Source: Eudromia elegans
Lineage: Eukaryota; Chordata; Aves; Tinamiformes; Tinamidae
Length of the DNA stretch: 64,000 bases
Direction: 5' to 3'
Assembly (NCBI GenBank): GCA_003342815.1
Contig: PTEX01000297.1
Location: 255,419-319,418, forward strand
How positions within the stretch are numbered: position 1 is the first letter of the stretch; each line of letters starts with the position of its first letter. The translations under genes were made by a program, and so were the position numbers. The notes under the pieces were generated by a model. It worked only from the letters and a program-made list of their open reading frames with translations, was not told the origin of the DNA and made no database searches. This document shows positions 1 to 14,094 of the stretch, one piece after another.

Positions 1-1906
1 TTTCTCTCTTTCTCTTTTTGTCTTCATTTCTTCCTTTTTGTCTTTAGAGGAGAGCTATTCTAAGGAAGTCTCAAAAACTAAGAAAACTGAATTTTCAGAA
101 AATTTCATGATTCTTGGCCTAATGCCAGTTCTATTCTTTAACAATTAGCTTTCTCTTTTTTTATCCCTGTGCCTCTCAGATTTATTTAAATGAGCTTACT
201 CACACAGGTACCTGGTAGAAATATATATCTGTTTATATTTATAACCTATTCACAGACCAGGCACACACAAAAAGAGCAGTGATATTTTTATGAAACTAAG
301 TTATGTTCTGATTTTGGAGTGGTGACTCACTTTTTATTGGGCTATAAAAGAAAAATACATTCAGAGGTAGATGTGATTTTTTAAGTAAGTTATGATTTAA
401 AATACTAGTTGTTATGTATATTTTCTATAAAACTGTGGGGGAAAATTGAGGCTCATATCACTACTGGTAAAGTATATACAAATTATTTAAATATGGCATC
501 TTTGAGGGGGAAGAAAAAAAATACTATTCCAAGAAGCAGAAAGATCACTTCAATGTTATTGCATGATGCATTTTTTAACCACCTGCTAACATTTATGAAA
601 TATTGAGTGGAGAATCTGTCTACTGACCTGAAAATCAAATGAAAGAACTATAGGCACTGAAAGACACTGCTTAAAGCAATCTGACCAACAGGAAAAACAG
701 AACGACAACAACAAACAAACAAAAAAAAGCAACAAAAAAAGACAGCAACAACAATAATATTCTTTTTTCTTGTGTCACATCCAGGATCACTGGTCTGCTT
801 TGACATGGGCCACGTCTGTGGCATGGAGAAAGATACTTAGAGCACAAGGTTAAGCTGTCACATGGCTGTGCTTCAAGGCCTGCATGCCTGCAGCAGTGGG
901 GGGAATTTCAGAAACAATAAGATCTTGAGAACCCCAATGCCATCAATAGCACCACAGCATCTCTGAGACACAGTAGAATCACACTTCTGAAGAGATTCTC
1001 ACAGCACCCAGTTGACCTCAAAGCATTCTCCAGTAGGAATGGTATAAGTCTACATGCTTCTGATGTATCCTAACAAGCTACAAAAACCTTGGTGACAGAC
1101 AAGCTGCCCACATCATTTTCAAGAGGACAAGGCCTGAGAGGAGGCACCAAGCACGAGGCTCCCTTTAGATTTCTCTTCAGTCACAAACTTCCACATTTTT
1201 ATACCAGATTTCTCTGGTTGAGACTCCAAATGAACTTACTTCACAGGCTCTGCATGTGATACATATTGCAAAATATTTTAGCTAATATGATTAATCATTT
1301 CTTAAAAACAAAAAAAAAAAATCCAGCAAACAGGGTAAAAGCAGCTAAGAAAATATATTAGTGGATATTCTGTCCCATGTAAATACATGAAATCTCGCTA
1401 TTTCTCTTCTGCTGCAGTCAGGTGGGACATTGCAATAGGGCAGAGCTGCAATACATGGATTTTATGGCAATAAATTAAGTATCTTTATTATTCTTTTCTT
1501 ATCAAATCTGTTAGAGAATGACACTAGGCCAGTGTTTCAGAAATAGTGAGTTTCTCACGGATAATAAAACTGAGGACACTGGGCATATGTTGAGGAAGAC
1601 TGAAGAGGATAAAATGGAGTGATGTAATGGAGGCATTAATGTATCCCGAGTCTCACAGTCTTCTAGATTGAAAGAATAAACGCTGGAAACCCTCTTTCTT
1701 ACTACATTGTTGGAGGAGGCTGGCGCTAGATGCAGTAAAATGTGTTAAAGTAACAGCCTGCTGACTCATGGCTATATTGCATGGAAAGGATTTAAATATT
1801 TTATGAAGCATAAAATGAGCAATGAACTGTGTAGCATTTTAACACTTGCTTACAATTCTAGCAATTACAAGCTAAAGCACAGTGGGTCTTTAAAAGAAAC
1901 GTGATG

Positions 1907-1936
1907 GAAAGCAAGAAAGAAAGCAAGAAAGCAAGA

Positions 1937-1967
<31 letters not shown>

Positions 1968-1989
1968 AAAGAAAGAAAGAAAGAAAGAA
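1907..1989. repeat. (AAGC)n/(AAAG)n compound microsatellite
   Basis: Tetranucleotide array that begins with mixed GAAA/GCAA units, passes through seven or so uninterrupted AAGC units and ends in AAAG units. The two motifs differ by one base, so the AAGC core probably arose by point change and expansion inside an AAAG array. Confidence 0.95.
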
Positions 1990-2713
1990 TGCAATGCAGT
2001 CAGCAAATGGCTCTTACAAAAAATTCTGCTTCAGTCCATGCAGAAGAAAACATTAGAGAAAAAATATTAAGATATTGCAATGTGACAGAAGACTCTGATG
2101 TCAGAAAAGCAGCACAAAAGAAAACAGAAAACTGTCTTATAAGGTAAAATTAAATAGCTAGGGAACATGAACACATACCTTCTTTTGTGCTTCTTAGATT
2201 TTTTTTCTTAATCTGTTTTTTCTCTAATGTAAATATCTCTGTCTACACAACTCAGTGTCACAAAAAACCAGAGTCTTTTCAACACCGTGTCTTGCTGACT
2301 TAGTCGGGCTATAGGGCTTTCAGAGAAGTAATAGAGAGAAACCTACCAATGAACAGCTCCCCACTAGTTATACAACTAATCAGAAAAAGGTAAGTAACAA
2401 AAAAGCAAAAAGCCCTCTTTTAGTTATCTGATGCCAAGTGCTTTATGGCTGAGCTGATTTTCTTTTACTATCCAAAAAAGAATCACAAAATCAGATGAAA
2501 TTAAAGGGCCTTGAAAAACAAATGAAGCTTGAAGCTTTATTTCCTTTCCAGTTTCAGAAGCTGCATCCTCATGCATTACAGGAGGTATGGAATAAAAATG
2601 TGGACCAACAACAACAATAACAAAAGGCTATATGGAAGAGAAATGGAAGAGAAACATCAAGGAAAAGAAGATCCTTTGAGAATATGTTGATGGCTTAATT
2701 CCAGACTCATACT

Positions 2714-2766
2714 GCTGTTTTTTTTTGTTTGGTTGGGTTTTTTTTGTTTTGTTTTTGTTTTCTTTT
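2714..2766. repeat. T-rich low-complexity tract
   Basis: A run of T stretches broken by single or paired G (TTTTG-like units). No unit is regular enough to call a clean microsatellite. Confidence 0.8.
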
Positions 2767-5079
2767 AGGTGCCTTTCCCATTGCAGACTGTATTTCTATT
2801 GACATCAGAAGATTGGTTTGGCTGTTGATGAGCGAGGTATCTCTCAGCCTTCCTCCATACTTGGCACTTGGGAGTTGCAGTGCAACAAATTAGCCCATAT
2901 TTTAAAATATGGTCATATTTCTGATTTGTAATTGCTTTATGGTTCTGCACAGGCATGTTATGCACAGTCAGTGTATTGTGATATGAATGATTCTTTGAAT
3001 AAACTATACTTTATATTCCACATATCTAATTTTTTCTTATATTCTGGTTTTCAGTGTGAACAAAGTAGACATGGAACAACCAGTAATGTCTGTAGCGAGT
3101 TAAAATGTGCCCTCTACTGTTCAAAAGTGATACTGCATAAAGTTGCTAAAATCAATCTATTCTCGAATGCTTCCTTTCTTTATGCAACTAAATTTGCATA
3201 TCCTGCAGCTGAAAAAGGCATAATTAGTAATTTGTGATTAATTTAAGCGGGAGCAGCTATAAAAATCTTAGGTATTTACATAGTTCTCATAAATTAGAGT
3301 CACAAACTGTAATTTGTTAAATTGAAATTCTGCTAAAAGCTTGCATTTACATAGATGTTCAGATGTTAAAGTGTTGACACGCATTTTAAAATCCACACTG
3401 CTGGCACATTCATAATTCATACCAATGAGCTGGAAGGTTTATTTGTGAAGTTCTTTGGAGAGTGAAATATGATGGTCAGTAAGAAACTGCAAATGTAGCT
3501 ACGCACAACTGTTGAAAACACACATCCTATTTATGAAGAGATGAGGATGTTTCCAAGGGGAATCTGCATGAAGGCTCATTGCCAAAAAAGATACCAAATA
3601 ATAAAAAAAAATAGAGCTATACTGATTGATGCAAAGCAATATTAGATCTAATCTCATGGGCCTGCTTTATATCTACCCTCTGCTAGAAGGAAAGATGAGG
3701 AAACTGGCTACACAAACCTTTCTGGCCAAGTCAACCCTTCTTGCATGATGACAGTGTGCAGGTGAATACCCTAAAGTTTTGCAAGGTGTGTGTTTCAGAA
3801 GTGGAATATGAAATAAATACAAAAAGTCAAACCTGTCTTTTTTTCTGATTTTTGTCAGTGCTTCTGAGTTTGAAATGCTAAAGTAATGTTAAGATCTGAG
3901 AGTGTTCTTTGCTATAATGTTGTGACTGTCAACCATACTAATGCAAATAGTGAGATGGTTAATGGGCCGAAAGAGAAACATCAATGCCAGGTCACACACT
4001 AGCTGACACAAGTCAGCATTTATCTACAGAGGCATAACCAGCTTTATGTCCTCAAAGAATCTGATATCATACATACTTCAAAAAAATTAGACCTTGTTTC
4101 TCAGTGCTCAAAAAACAGTGCTTTAGTGTTTTGTAACTCTGAAATCAGGAGTCTTGTGGAAAGACAATTGATTTTAATTTACTTTTCAAATATTGCTCTG
4201 CATGACCAGACATTCCTAACATGTGACCAAATGCTTATGCATGCAAACATTTGTTTATAAGGTGCTACAGAATTTCCTGCTGAAAGATGAAAAAGATTCA
4301 TAAAATAAGAAATGGATAATATGGTTATGACACCGATAGATATGCCAGCTGAAGCAAAACACTGGAAAGCATCGTGCCAAGTCAGTGCTTACTGATGATG
4401 TCAGGTGAGATGTTCTCCCGACCCTCTTCAGAAACCGCTAAGAAACTCCTTTTCTGGCACTATTATTTATTCACACAGCATTCTTAAGTAAGGTGACATG
4501 CGGTGCTCTTGATTCAGCAGAAGATCTGGACAATGTTGTTCAGATTCATCTCATGCCACTTGATTTGCTGATGGGAACTCTTGTTCTATTTCCCTCTTTT
4601 CTTTTATAGTTTTCACTCCTTGTTCATGGTGTTTCCTGTTAAGAAACTGCGCATACAAATCTCTTTATACTCCAGCCCACAGAGATGCCACGCAAATGTA
4701 TAGCCATCATTCACTTTTTTCATATCAACCAATCAGAATTTGGGTTGTTGTTTGTTCTAAAAGGCTCTGCAGCAATTGTTTGAGCTTGTACCACAGTACC
4801 ATGAACTTTAATGTGAATTTGATACATGTAGTATTAGATTACTCTTATAAACTAAGGCAATGCCCTGGAAATCATCTGTAACACTAATGGGTCCGCCAGC
4901 ACAGAATAATATCAACTCTCCACCCGGAGCTGACGTCTAGTCTGCAGATTTGCACTTGGGAACTTCTAATGAGATTAGACCATCCACAAAGTTTAGCAGC
5001 TGCAGGAACAATAGCCAAGCTGCTGATCTCAAGCATTGAAAATACTTGTATATGAAATGAAAAATCAGATAGCAGGTTA

Positions 5080-5099
5080 AAATAAATAAATAAATAAAA
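5080..5099. repeat. (AAAT)n short microsatellite
   Basis: About five AAAT units in a row within AT-rich unique sequence. Confidence 0.85.
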
Positions 5100-8000
5100 T
5101 GTTTAAAGTGATGATTGTCTAATTTTATTTGATTTGATTTATGAAGTATTATATTTCCTTTTTCAGTCTTTGTCATTTTATCTGATGTTGAGTCCCACAG
5201 TCTAGTCTACAGAAAGCTCTTCAGAGAAAAGAAAATTATGTTATCAGTGCTTAATTTTTGTGCACAGCTTGCCACAGTGACTAGCTCTCCTTAGAAAAGA
5301 AGCTGAGTTATTTGTTACTGCAAAGCATGCTGCTGCTAATAAGATTAGAGGTGATGCATGCTCGTATTTTCACCATTACCAATAAAGGCTAGCTCCCATG
5401 TGTTTAACTGTTCAAATCTTCACAGTGCTCTGCTTTATGAAAAGCCAGGCATCCAGTGGTTTTCATAGAAGTCAAAGGAAACAGTACTCAGCAGCTCTGA
5501 AAATAGTTTTCAAAACAAGCATAACCATCTAATCTAACATTTTTCATCCTGTTATCCCTATAAAAAGTATTTACAGGACTACATAAGCTTTTAGAGACTT
5601 TCTTACAAGTAGTTGTCTCTTAAACTAAACATTCTCCTTGATTTTTATTATCGTCACTATTGAAAATTATTACAATGTTTAAGGGACATTTTAAAATTCT
5701 CTTTTGTGTTTCTTTAGGGTTTTGTCCTCTCCTATATCAGTTTACTTTGAATTGTGAGTTTCAGATCATCCAAGCGGAATGTAAATTTACTAGCAATTTT
5801 GAGGTTTTAATTTTTTTAAAATATGTTCATTGAATCAGGCTTGTCAGTTACACCGTATAGTGATTTATTTTTGTAAGTAAGTTTGGTGTGATGTTTTTGC
5901 AAAGAAAAAAAATCCATAACACATGCACATATCCATAAGATACCCATACCCAATATGCAGCTAAATACTTGTTTTTTCAGTCCAAACAGTTTACACTAGT
6001 CAACGATGTAATGACAAATGGTCATGTAATTTAAAAAAAAAAAAATCCATATGATTATGTTATATATGTGGTAACTTATTATATATAACTACATGCTCAA
6101 TGTATAATCATTTGGTAGGACTGTTTTTCCTTGTCTTATGATACAGTGCAAAATCTCATCCGATGAAGTTTATGAAAAAAACACATCAATTCTTAATTTC
6201 TTTTCTTCTCGAAACACATGGTTAAGCACACAGACAAAAATGAGTAACAGAAAACGTGACACTGCAGAGGATTTCTTTGTTTTGCACATTTTTTTTTTTT
6301 TTTATTTTTTAGTTGTATGCCTTTATACCATTGCATCCTAAGGATTATTGCATTACTCAGATTGTTTCCCTGGGGAAAATTTCAAATCCCTGTCAGTAAA
6401 GTCAAACTGGTGGCAAGGATACAGGACCACACTGTCAAATGCAAAAGGGACTACAAAACATTTTAATTGATATTCCCACCTGCTATCAATCCATCTCACC
6501 ACCGAGTTCTGAGCATTATCTAGTTTCATCTCTCTCTTCTTTGAAACACATTAAAAAAAAAGTCTTGATTCAGATCTCTGTTATGATGAGCAAGCACTGG
6601 AAAAATTCTGCCACTGAAATATAGGGGCATTTCCTTGCTGTGAACATAGAAGAAACATCTGTACCTAACTGTCTTGAGCAAACATACTCTCTGGAAAACG
6701 CCTTTATAGGACCTGACAGACAGGCACGTGACTTGAAATGTAGGGGAGTAAGTCGCCTAAGCCTTAGTCCTGCTCTAAATATACTTTGACATGATGAATT
6801 ATTAACCTCAAATCTCCCATGAAATACAGTTTTCTGCCCAGGACAATGATTGCTCACACCTTTTGGAGCAGCTTCTAGGAATATTCTTTAATCAACAAAT
6901 CAGAGACCTGGCTCAAATTGGGGAAGTTTCTATTTCTTCCTGCTGAACTTCACTACTAAGCAGAAGAGAATGAAGAATTCAAAAAGGAGGATGACTTGGC
7001 AACCAAATAGTAATAAAAAGAAGTATTTCCTCTTTTCGTGATACTTTGAGATCAGGAAGTTGTCGGTGTCTGTTTCCCCTCCTAGAAACACTTTTTTTTT
7101 TTTCTTTATCTATTAAACTTTGACTGAATGAAAAATAGAAATTATTTTTGAGTAAATAAGTATTGACAAAGATCCATCAAAAACAAAGTCAGAACAATTT
7201 TCTTGAACTTACACGTTCAAGTAGAATCCATATGATAGATAGATACCTGAGCTTTTGTTAGGGTTGTTTGCCCCGGAGAGGTCTTCTTGGGATACATCTG
7301 GTAGCAAACACCAGAAGCTTTGTGTTAGCAACTAAGTAAGGAGGTGAAAGTCTCCAACTTGTGTCTAGTTCAGGAATAAAGACAATTTTGGAAATCTCTG
7401 CAGCGTTCTTAACGGTAATGGCAATCCATAGAGGTAGATGCGACAGCTCCTTGAGTGGTAGGAATGGCACAGCACTTGATCTGTGAATCTCACTTACAAA
7501 CGTGAATTAGGGGCTAGCCCAATTACCATAGCAAAATCTCACTTAATCTTTAGGCAGAACCATCAAGTAAGGATTCAGTCACCTCACAAACTCACAGCTA
7601 AGGATGTCATATTCCTAGTTCTGGCCACAGTATCTATATTCTCCATGGCTATGTTTTATTAAAATAACTATATATATCTTTTTTTATTCCCCATTTTTCC
7701 CTAGATTTAATTAATGTCATACCTCAGACTCTGAATAGCCATTCCTCAAATCTTGTCCCCTTCTTGCAGCAAATTCCACTTGCATTTTTTTTTGTTTTTT
7801 TTTCATCTGCAAGCTCCTGCTCTCTGCACGGTTTCTCCTGCTCTTGGAAACATTAGAAAATCTCTCCCTAATTGGTCATATGCTCTCTTTTAAAGGTCAT
7901 ACCCATGATTCTTCTTCTTATCCACTTGAGAGCAATTCTTTTAAAGGGCAGGCCTGGGTGGAGATTTATAATCATGTTCTTATATTACTGCTGGATGGAA

Positions 8001-11000
8001 AATGATCAAAAACATAAGCAATTCTATAGGGAAGTCAGCTGTCATAAGATTTTCAATCCACAAGACTCCTGACTAAAATCCAGCAACTTTTTCAAAAATG
8101 GATCCAAACTTCTACATTCTATGCCGTGAAGCTTTGGACATTTATGTACATGAATTCACTTTTATAAAAATAATATCACATCCCAGAACTGACTTCTTAT
8201 CTGTCAATCAAGAAATGCTTTTAATAATATTTGAAAATACTAAAGGGCATTTATTTATCCTTTGAAAGAAGTAATTTAGGTCTCAGCAGGTAATTTGCAT
8301 ATGTCACTAGTTTAACTAAGTAAGGATTAGCAAATTAAAATGTAATTAGGGTTTTTTGCATAATTTGTCAAAATTATATGCTTTGTGTGAGTGGCAGGTG
8401 GGTGGTAAAGCTTTTAGTACAAAGTGAATTTCCAAAGTTTCTTTGACTTTGTAGGGACTTCAGTGGAAAAGCAACTGTTCCTTTCATTATTTTATTTTAG
8501 TGAGAATGGATTTATCAAAATCTCCAACTTAATGTAGAGTAATAAAAAAATAATTATTTGTTTGTCCAAAATCTAAGACTCTCACCTGGAAGAAAATTCC
8601 AGTAGAACTAGCAGATGTTACCCAGAAAAGTTTGACTGTACAACAAAAGATTTTATAATCACCGTTAAAAAATATCATTTTACTTATGGAAAATGGCAGT
8701 CCACAGGGGTTGTGTGCCTTGGTCAAGGTCATGCAATAGAAACCAGGAGGCAAAACCTGGAGTCTTTGGAGTCTCAGTGCAGGATCTTCACTGCAGTCAG
8801 TGCCTTAACACCCATCCTGACTGTATCTCAAATGGTACAAACATTCAAGTGAATGATACGCTCAATATTATGGCAAGGATGACGATCATTTAGGCTAAGG
8901 CACTTGAAAAAGTGCGTATCTTTATGAAGATACATATTTTAAAATGTTTTTTATATGAATCTAGCATCAGAGAAATGTTTTGGTAAAGTTTATGTGTATC
9001 TTTTGCATTTGGTTACCCTTCACAGGAAATATTTCATCTCATTTATGTGTTTTTTCTACTCAGTACACTGACATGAGATATTATAAAAAAAGCGTAACTG
9101 CAAAACAGGCAAAAAGAACAGGCTGCTTCACTCTATATTAGTCACACAGTCCTCTAGTGCCTCCTGCGTTGTCTAACAACACAAAGCTGAGTACTTCTGC
9201 AAAGACCTCTTAAATTTGAATAATGAACTACCATGCACATATACTTAGAGCATTAACAGCATCTATTCATTTACACAGTTGAACCACCTGAATTCAAGGT
9301 ATGCTTGGAAGCAGTGTTCTTAAAAGCATCAAAAGTAGAATGTGCTGCAAAGTGGTCCAAGGAGCCCTCTTTAATATGGTCAGTCTCTAGTGCACTCAGA
9401 AGTGTTTGCTGTTAACAGTGCTGTGTTATTAACTCTGCTTAATGCTTGCATGGCATCATTTATGAACATGGGAAGAAATCTCTGTTACTTTTACAATAAT
9501 TAAGTCTGACAAAATACACGCAAAGTCATCCTAAGCTTGTGGCCACATCCAAAATCCACCCAAGTTCGGTGGAACATGGACTAATTTAAGTGGACTTAGG
9601 CTGTGCCCTGTCCTGTAATGAGATGGAAGAATGAGGTACTACTCTACCGAAACAATCCTGAACATTGGGTCTTTCAGGACAAGGAGAAATGCAAGGATAA
9701 TACTCATGACTTGGTTTCTTTGCTGCCATCATCTCTCCACTAGGAAGTCACCACTGTGTTAAACTAAATTTAACAGAAATGGTGAAAATATTTCTTTGTT
9801 TTACACTTGCTGGCAACAAAAAGGAACATCCCAAGTGCTGAAACTACCTAGGTACACCAGGGCAATGGTCATGCATGTGTTTCCATCTGGTTTAAAGTGA
9901 TCAATACAAAACATCATCTCTTTATGAAATTTTTATTCTATTAACCAATCTGGACTGGCTAATCCAGGGAAGTATTTTCAGCCCTAAATATCTGTGTAAA
10001 GTAAATAGTTTTTACTCATGTTTTGCTGATATGGAAATGCTTTAGGAATGCCTTACAATGTGCATGTAGGGTATGACAAAAATGCCATATATGCTACTGA
10101 GAGTATATATGCATGCTCAAAACAGGAGACTTTTTTCTAAAATAACTATTCATGAGCTAAGTGTTCCACAGAGGCTTGAAGGATAATAGAGTGCCATTAT
10201 AAATAAACTGTTGTCTGTTCAGCTTTGGATGACAAATTCAGGTGCTACAGAGCTTTGGCTTTTGTAATCTATCATTTTTTTAAAGCATATAATGGCTTAG
10301 GAGAAACTGCTCAGGTGCTAAAAATTCACGGAAGGACAATTAGCAGAAATAGGGCGATTGCTTGTGACAGTTGTGTAATAATAAAACTCTGAAGAGTCCT
10401 GCTAGATAACAGTGAGGAGTAAATAGGAGTCTGAGCATTTGTTTGGTCTTTTGTCTGCAGTTTTAAAGAACATTTCCAGTTGTGAGCATAATTAATTATA
10501 TTTTATCACAAGTAGCTCTTTTTATGTCTTGGAAAGGAATAGGAAAATCGTGATTAGAGAAAGGGAAAAAAATTAAAAAGCACCATGGCCAGTGGCACAG
10601 TGGGATTAGAATAGGCCCTTATGTGAGAAATGAAAACTGCCTCTGTCCAGCAAATTATCAATACTTACCTAAGTTTATATGCTCTCCCTCTTCATCTGGC
10701 AGTTGGGCTCTAGTGCAGTTTCACTGTTTATATACTTGATAGCCGCATCACTGGTTGCAGCTGCTAGTTAAACGGCTTAAAATTAATAACCAGAGTTTAG
10801 TTCACTTCCTACTGGAGGACATTATCTATCCCCATCTCCCTAGCTGATTTTGTATGAGGATAAAGGACACATATGTGCTTTTCTTTCTCCATATGCTGAG
10901 TTTCATCCAAAAGAAGCACAGATGCTTGGCTTAGCAATGATCCAGTGCATGCAGCAAAAGGACCCTCAGTCTGGGCTATGAGGTAGCAGGGTGGGAAGGA

Positions 11001-12244
11001 TCAGCATAAAGCACTTAATGCCTTAATGCACAATGTGCCTTAATGCACAAGCACTGGTCTTTATTCCCAAGGAGATAAACACAAATCAGGTATTCCAATT
11101 TTGTAAAAAACGCTCTTGTATGCAGAAAAAAAGTTACATCATTATGAAGGATGGTGGAAAACTTTATTCGCTAATAATAGTGTTATACTTAAAAGGAGAA
11201 ATTTTGGTGGCTAATTTTCAGGAAGAATTGCTGGTGTGTTTTGCAAGAACGCAGTTTCTTGGGAAATCTAACTGATCAGGACTTCAGGTGTCCATAAAGA
11301 AATCTACCTAAAACATTTCTAATGAGGTAAATATATTTGACATTAAGACCTAAGCATAAAAGAGAGATGTAGACGAAGGAGAATTCAGAAGTAACTAAGA
11401 GGAGCATTAAAATGTTTCAACAGCCTGCAGTTTAACCATGGAAATACTCAAACTCACTAAATACTTTTACATGTAAACTCTTGTGTATGGTTACCGCTCA
11501 GTTATGAACTTCTTCCAAAACTGATGAGATCTCAGAAATTTAAGAGTTTGGAATACACTGTTTTAAGTGAAAATATTGACCAAAGTCTGAAACTGAGGGA
11601 AAGGATTATCTAATAAGTGGACATTCTTTTACCATTTTCTAAATAATGTAGAGGTTACAGAGTAACCTTTGAGATATTCACACACTTAAAAACAGCTTAG
11701 AATTGAGACAGATAAACACTTTGAAATATCAAGAGCTAACACAGAAGTCCTAATAAAGAATTCCAGGAATAAATAAGAATTTTTCATCTATAGCACAACA
11801 GTCATCCTGGTAAGATGGCTATAGTGTGATATTAAGGAAGACTTACGAGAAGGGCAGGAAACACAGGAAGAAGGGAAGTCTCCAATTTCTATCAGTAAGC
11901 TGATGAATGTCACATCACAGTGTGATACTCACAGTACAGTTTAAGTATAGTACCTTCCTCGTGGATCAGGTAATTAGGCAAGCCAAAGCGGAGACATAAA
12001 ATAAAAATATGTGAGCTGATTTAATATTTTATTGTGCTCTTAATTTAAAGTGCTTTTAATGTAAGTGCTCTTAATTCCAACAAAGGTGATAAGTCCATAG
12101 GTTTTTTAGAAGAAAACAAATTGCTACAACTATTTCTTTTTCCCCCATAGTTGTAAAGATATTATTATAGACACTCAAAGCAAGTGTACGACAATTGTTA
12201 AGGTGTATAGTAAGGTGTATATAGCTGGAAAGTCCAAGAACACG

Positions 12245-12309
12245 TGTGTGCTCTCGTGTCGCTCTACCATCTCGTGTGGTCTCTAAAAAAAAAAAAAAAA
12301 AAAAAAAAA
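12245..12309. repeat. CpG-bearing GT/CT-rich block ending in a 25-base poly-A
   Basis: The bases before the A-run carry several CpGs in about 40 bases ('ctcgtgtcgctc', 'ctcgtgtgg'), unusual for this CpG-poor region. An uninterrupted run of about 25 A follows (12285-12309). A directly repeated 'aaggtgtata' lies just upstream near 12200-12220. It could be the tail of an inserted element, but I found no target-site duplication, so only the simple-repeat part is certain. Confidence 0.6.
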
Positions 12310-12696
12310 GATAGTAAGAATGGGCAGAAGGAAAAGGAAGCTGTTAAAAATAAGAATAGGAAAAGCTATAGGAAAGCTATACTCATGATCAATAAAGGGA
12401 AGTAGAGAAAGACACCATCTTTAATGGAAAAACATAAAAGGCAACTCAAAACATTTCTGAAAAAGAAATTACTAAAGGCATAAAAACTAATAATTTAAAG
12501 TAAAACAAATAAAATTTTCTTAGAGCCCACTCAAAGCAAGAAGTTTTCCTGCTAGTCTGTGGAGCTATCAACCCCTGAAGCACAGATCATTGAAAGTGCA
12601 ACATTGAACAAAGCCCGTGTATACATAACAAATATGAGCAATAGTAGGAAAAAGTCAACAGAAAGTAAACCAAATGTTGTGTGCTGTATTTTTTAA

Positions 12697-12768
<72 letters not shown>
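12697..12768. repeat. (TTA)n trinucleotide microsatellite
   Basis: About 24 uninterrupted TTA/ATT units. The purity suggests a recently expanded and probably polymorphic locus. Confidence 0.97.
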
Positions 12769-12814
12769 TGAGTCCTTGGAAGGTTCTTGGTCAACTTGCC
12801 ATTAAAGTTGTAGG

Positions 12815-13110
12815 GATATGCTAAGACCGAGAAGTCACATGACTGGCCAGAAAGTGGGATTGAGGAACTGTCTGGGAGGGAAAATCCTGAAGGGCTGGAA
12901 GGTAATTGGCTAATGTTGCAAAGCTACTACACGATTGGTCACAAAGAGCTCGTGGGCAGGGCTTGTTCAGGCGTGGGAATGGGAACTGAGTCTGTAACCA
13001 CGGGATGATCACTCGATAAAAGGTCTTTGGAACACATCACCATATACCCAATACTCAATGAACGCGCATATAACGTCTTACAGAAACTAAGCTGCAGCAG
13101 GGCACAAAGA
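12815..13110 (+). promoter_or_regulatory. Promoter-like block, possible partial LTR relic
   Basis: This block is richer in G+C and CpG than its surroundings (about nine CpGs in 250 bases). It has two ATTGG motifs (inverted CCAAT boxes, NF-Y type) at about 12905 and 12934, then a TATA-like 'gataaaagg' at about 13015, and an AATAAA about 115 bases further on. CCAAT boxes, a TATA box and a nearby poly-A signal are the usual order in the U3-R part of an avian endogenous-retrovirus LTR. I could not define terminal TG/CA ends, a target-site duplication, a second LTR or internal retroviral sequence, so the LTR reading is an inference. Alternatives are a host promoter for an unannotated transcript or chance. 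If an LTR, it is a solitary, partial fossil. Confidence 0.35.
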
Positions 13111-14094
13111 AACTTGTCTTCTAAAATTAATAAAAAATAGATGAATATGTAGAAAACAAAATATAGGAATAAATTATCAGTGTTCAAGATAGAAAGCAGC
13201 TCTAGCTAGAGTCTCACAGACCTGTGCTAGTGGCTTACACTGCTTGACATCTTCATAAATTAGCTCAGAAACGAGTGAATAATGAGATGATAAAGCCTGC
13301 TGATAAAACCGAGCCATTTAGAGCAATAAAAATGAAAAACTGGTAGGGAAGAATTGCAGAAAAGTCACATGATGCCAAGAGTGACATTCATCCAACCAAA
13401 TCTGGGCATCTACAGGCCTCTAATCCTATTATATAATCAGTGGAAAGAAATAGGTACTTTTGTGGAGTGGTTTATCTTATACTAATGATGCGTAGGATTA
13501 ATTATCCCCTAAAAATCCAGTATAAGGGGAGCAAAAGGCAAAAAGCTCAAGTGTCACCAGATGAACCTCACCTTGAATGTATTGACGATAAAATGGTCAG
13601 ATGAAATTGAATATGTGTAAATGTAGACGTATGCATGAAAAACAGCCCTAAATTTGCATGCTCTGTAACGGACTATCAGCTAGCTCTCTCTAATCAGGAG
13701 AAAGATATTAAAATTGTAGTCAATCATTCTCTAAAATGTCAGTCCAATGCTCAGGAGCAGTCAAAAAAAAATTAATAAGTAAGGTTAGAGAACAGAATAA
13801 AAAATACCATTGTGTAACCTCAGCAACTTGAATACTGCAGCCCCTTCTTCCCAAGAAGGGTAAACTAGACAGAAAATGTTCCCATGAAGGGACACTGAGG
13901 ATCAGGCTATGGATTCCTGAAAGACAAGGAGCCTGATAAAGAGAGGGCGGAAGGAGCAGCAATATCAGTCTATGAAATACTGAGTGCCTCAAACAGTTAA
14001 AATGTGATGATCATTCACTGTTTTTCTTACTATGACACCAGGAAAAATAAATAAAGTTATTTGAATGAAAAGGGTGGCACAAACAAAAGGGGAA
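13111..14094. other. Unique non-coding sequence
   Basis: AT-rich sequence with no gene, repeat family or structured RNA that I can recognise. Minus-strand open frames here are short and lack protein-like composition. Confidence 0.65.

Larger units (their letters stand above)
1..12244. other. AT-rich unique non-coding sequence
   Basis: I see no gene here. Open frames are at most about 100 codons, lack recognisable domains and look like chance. The stretch holds short simple repeats (listed separately), T-runs near 6290-6309 and 7091-7102, and several TAAT-rich blocks (for example 3200-3300 and 10470-10515) that could be conserved regulatory DNA but cannot be judged from one sequence. No CR1 signature was recognised in this part, which is notable given how many occur after 23 kb. 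Confidence 0.7.

Noticed and set aside
3190-13660. Several octamer ATTTGCAT words (about 3190, 8291, 13652) as possible POU sites
   Set aside because: A handful of exact octamers is expected by chance in AT-rich DNA of this length. Only the one at 14593 has a suggestive neighbour.
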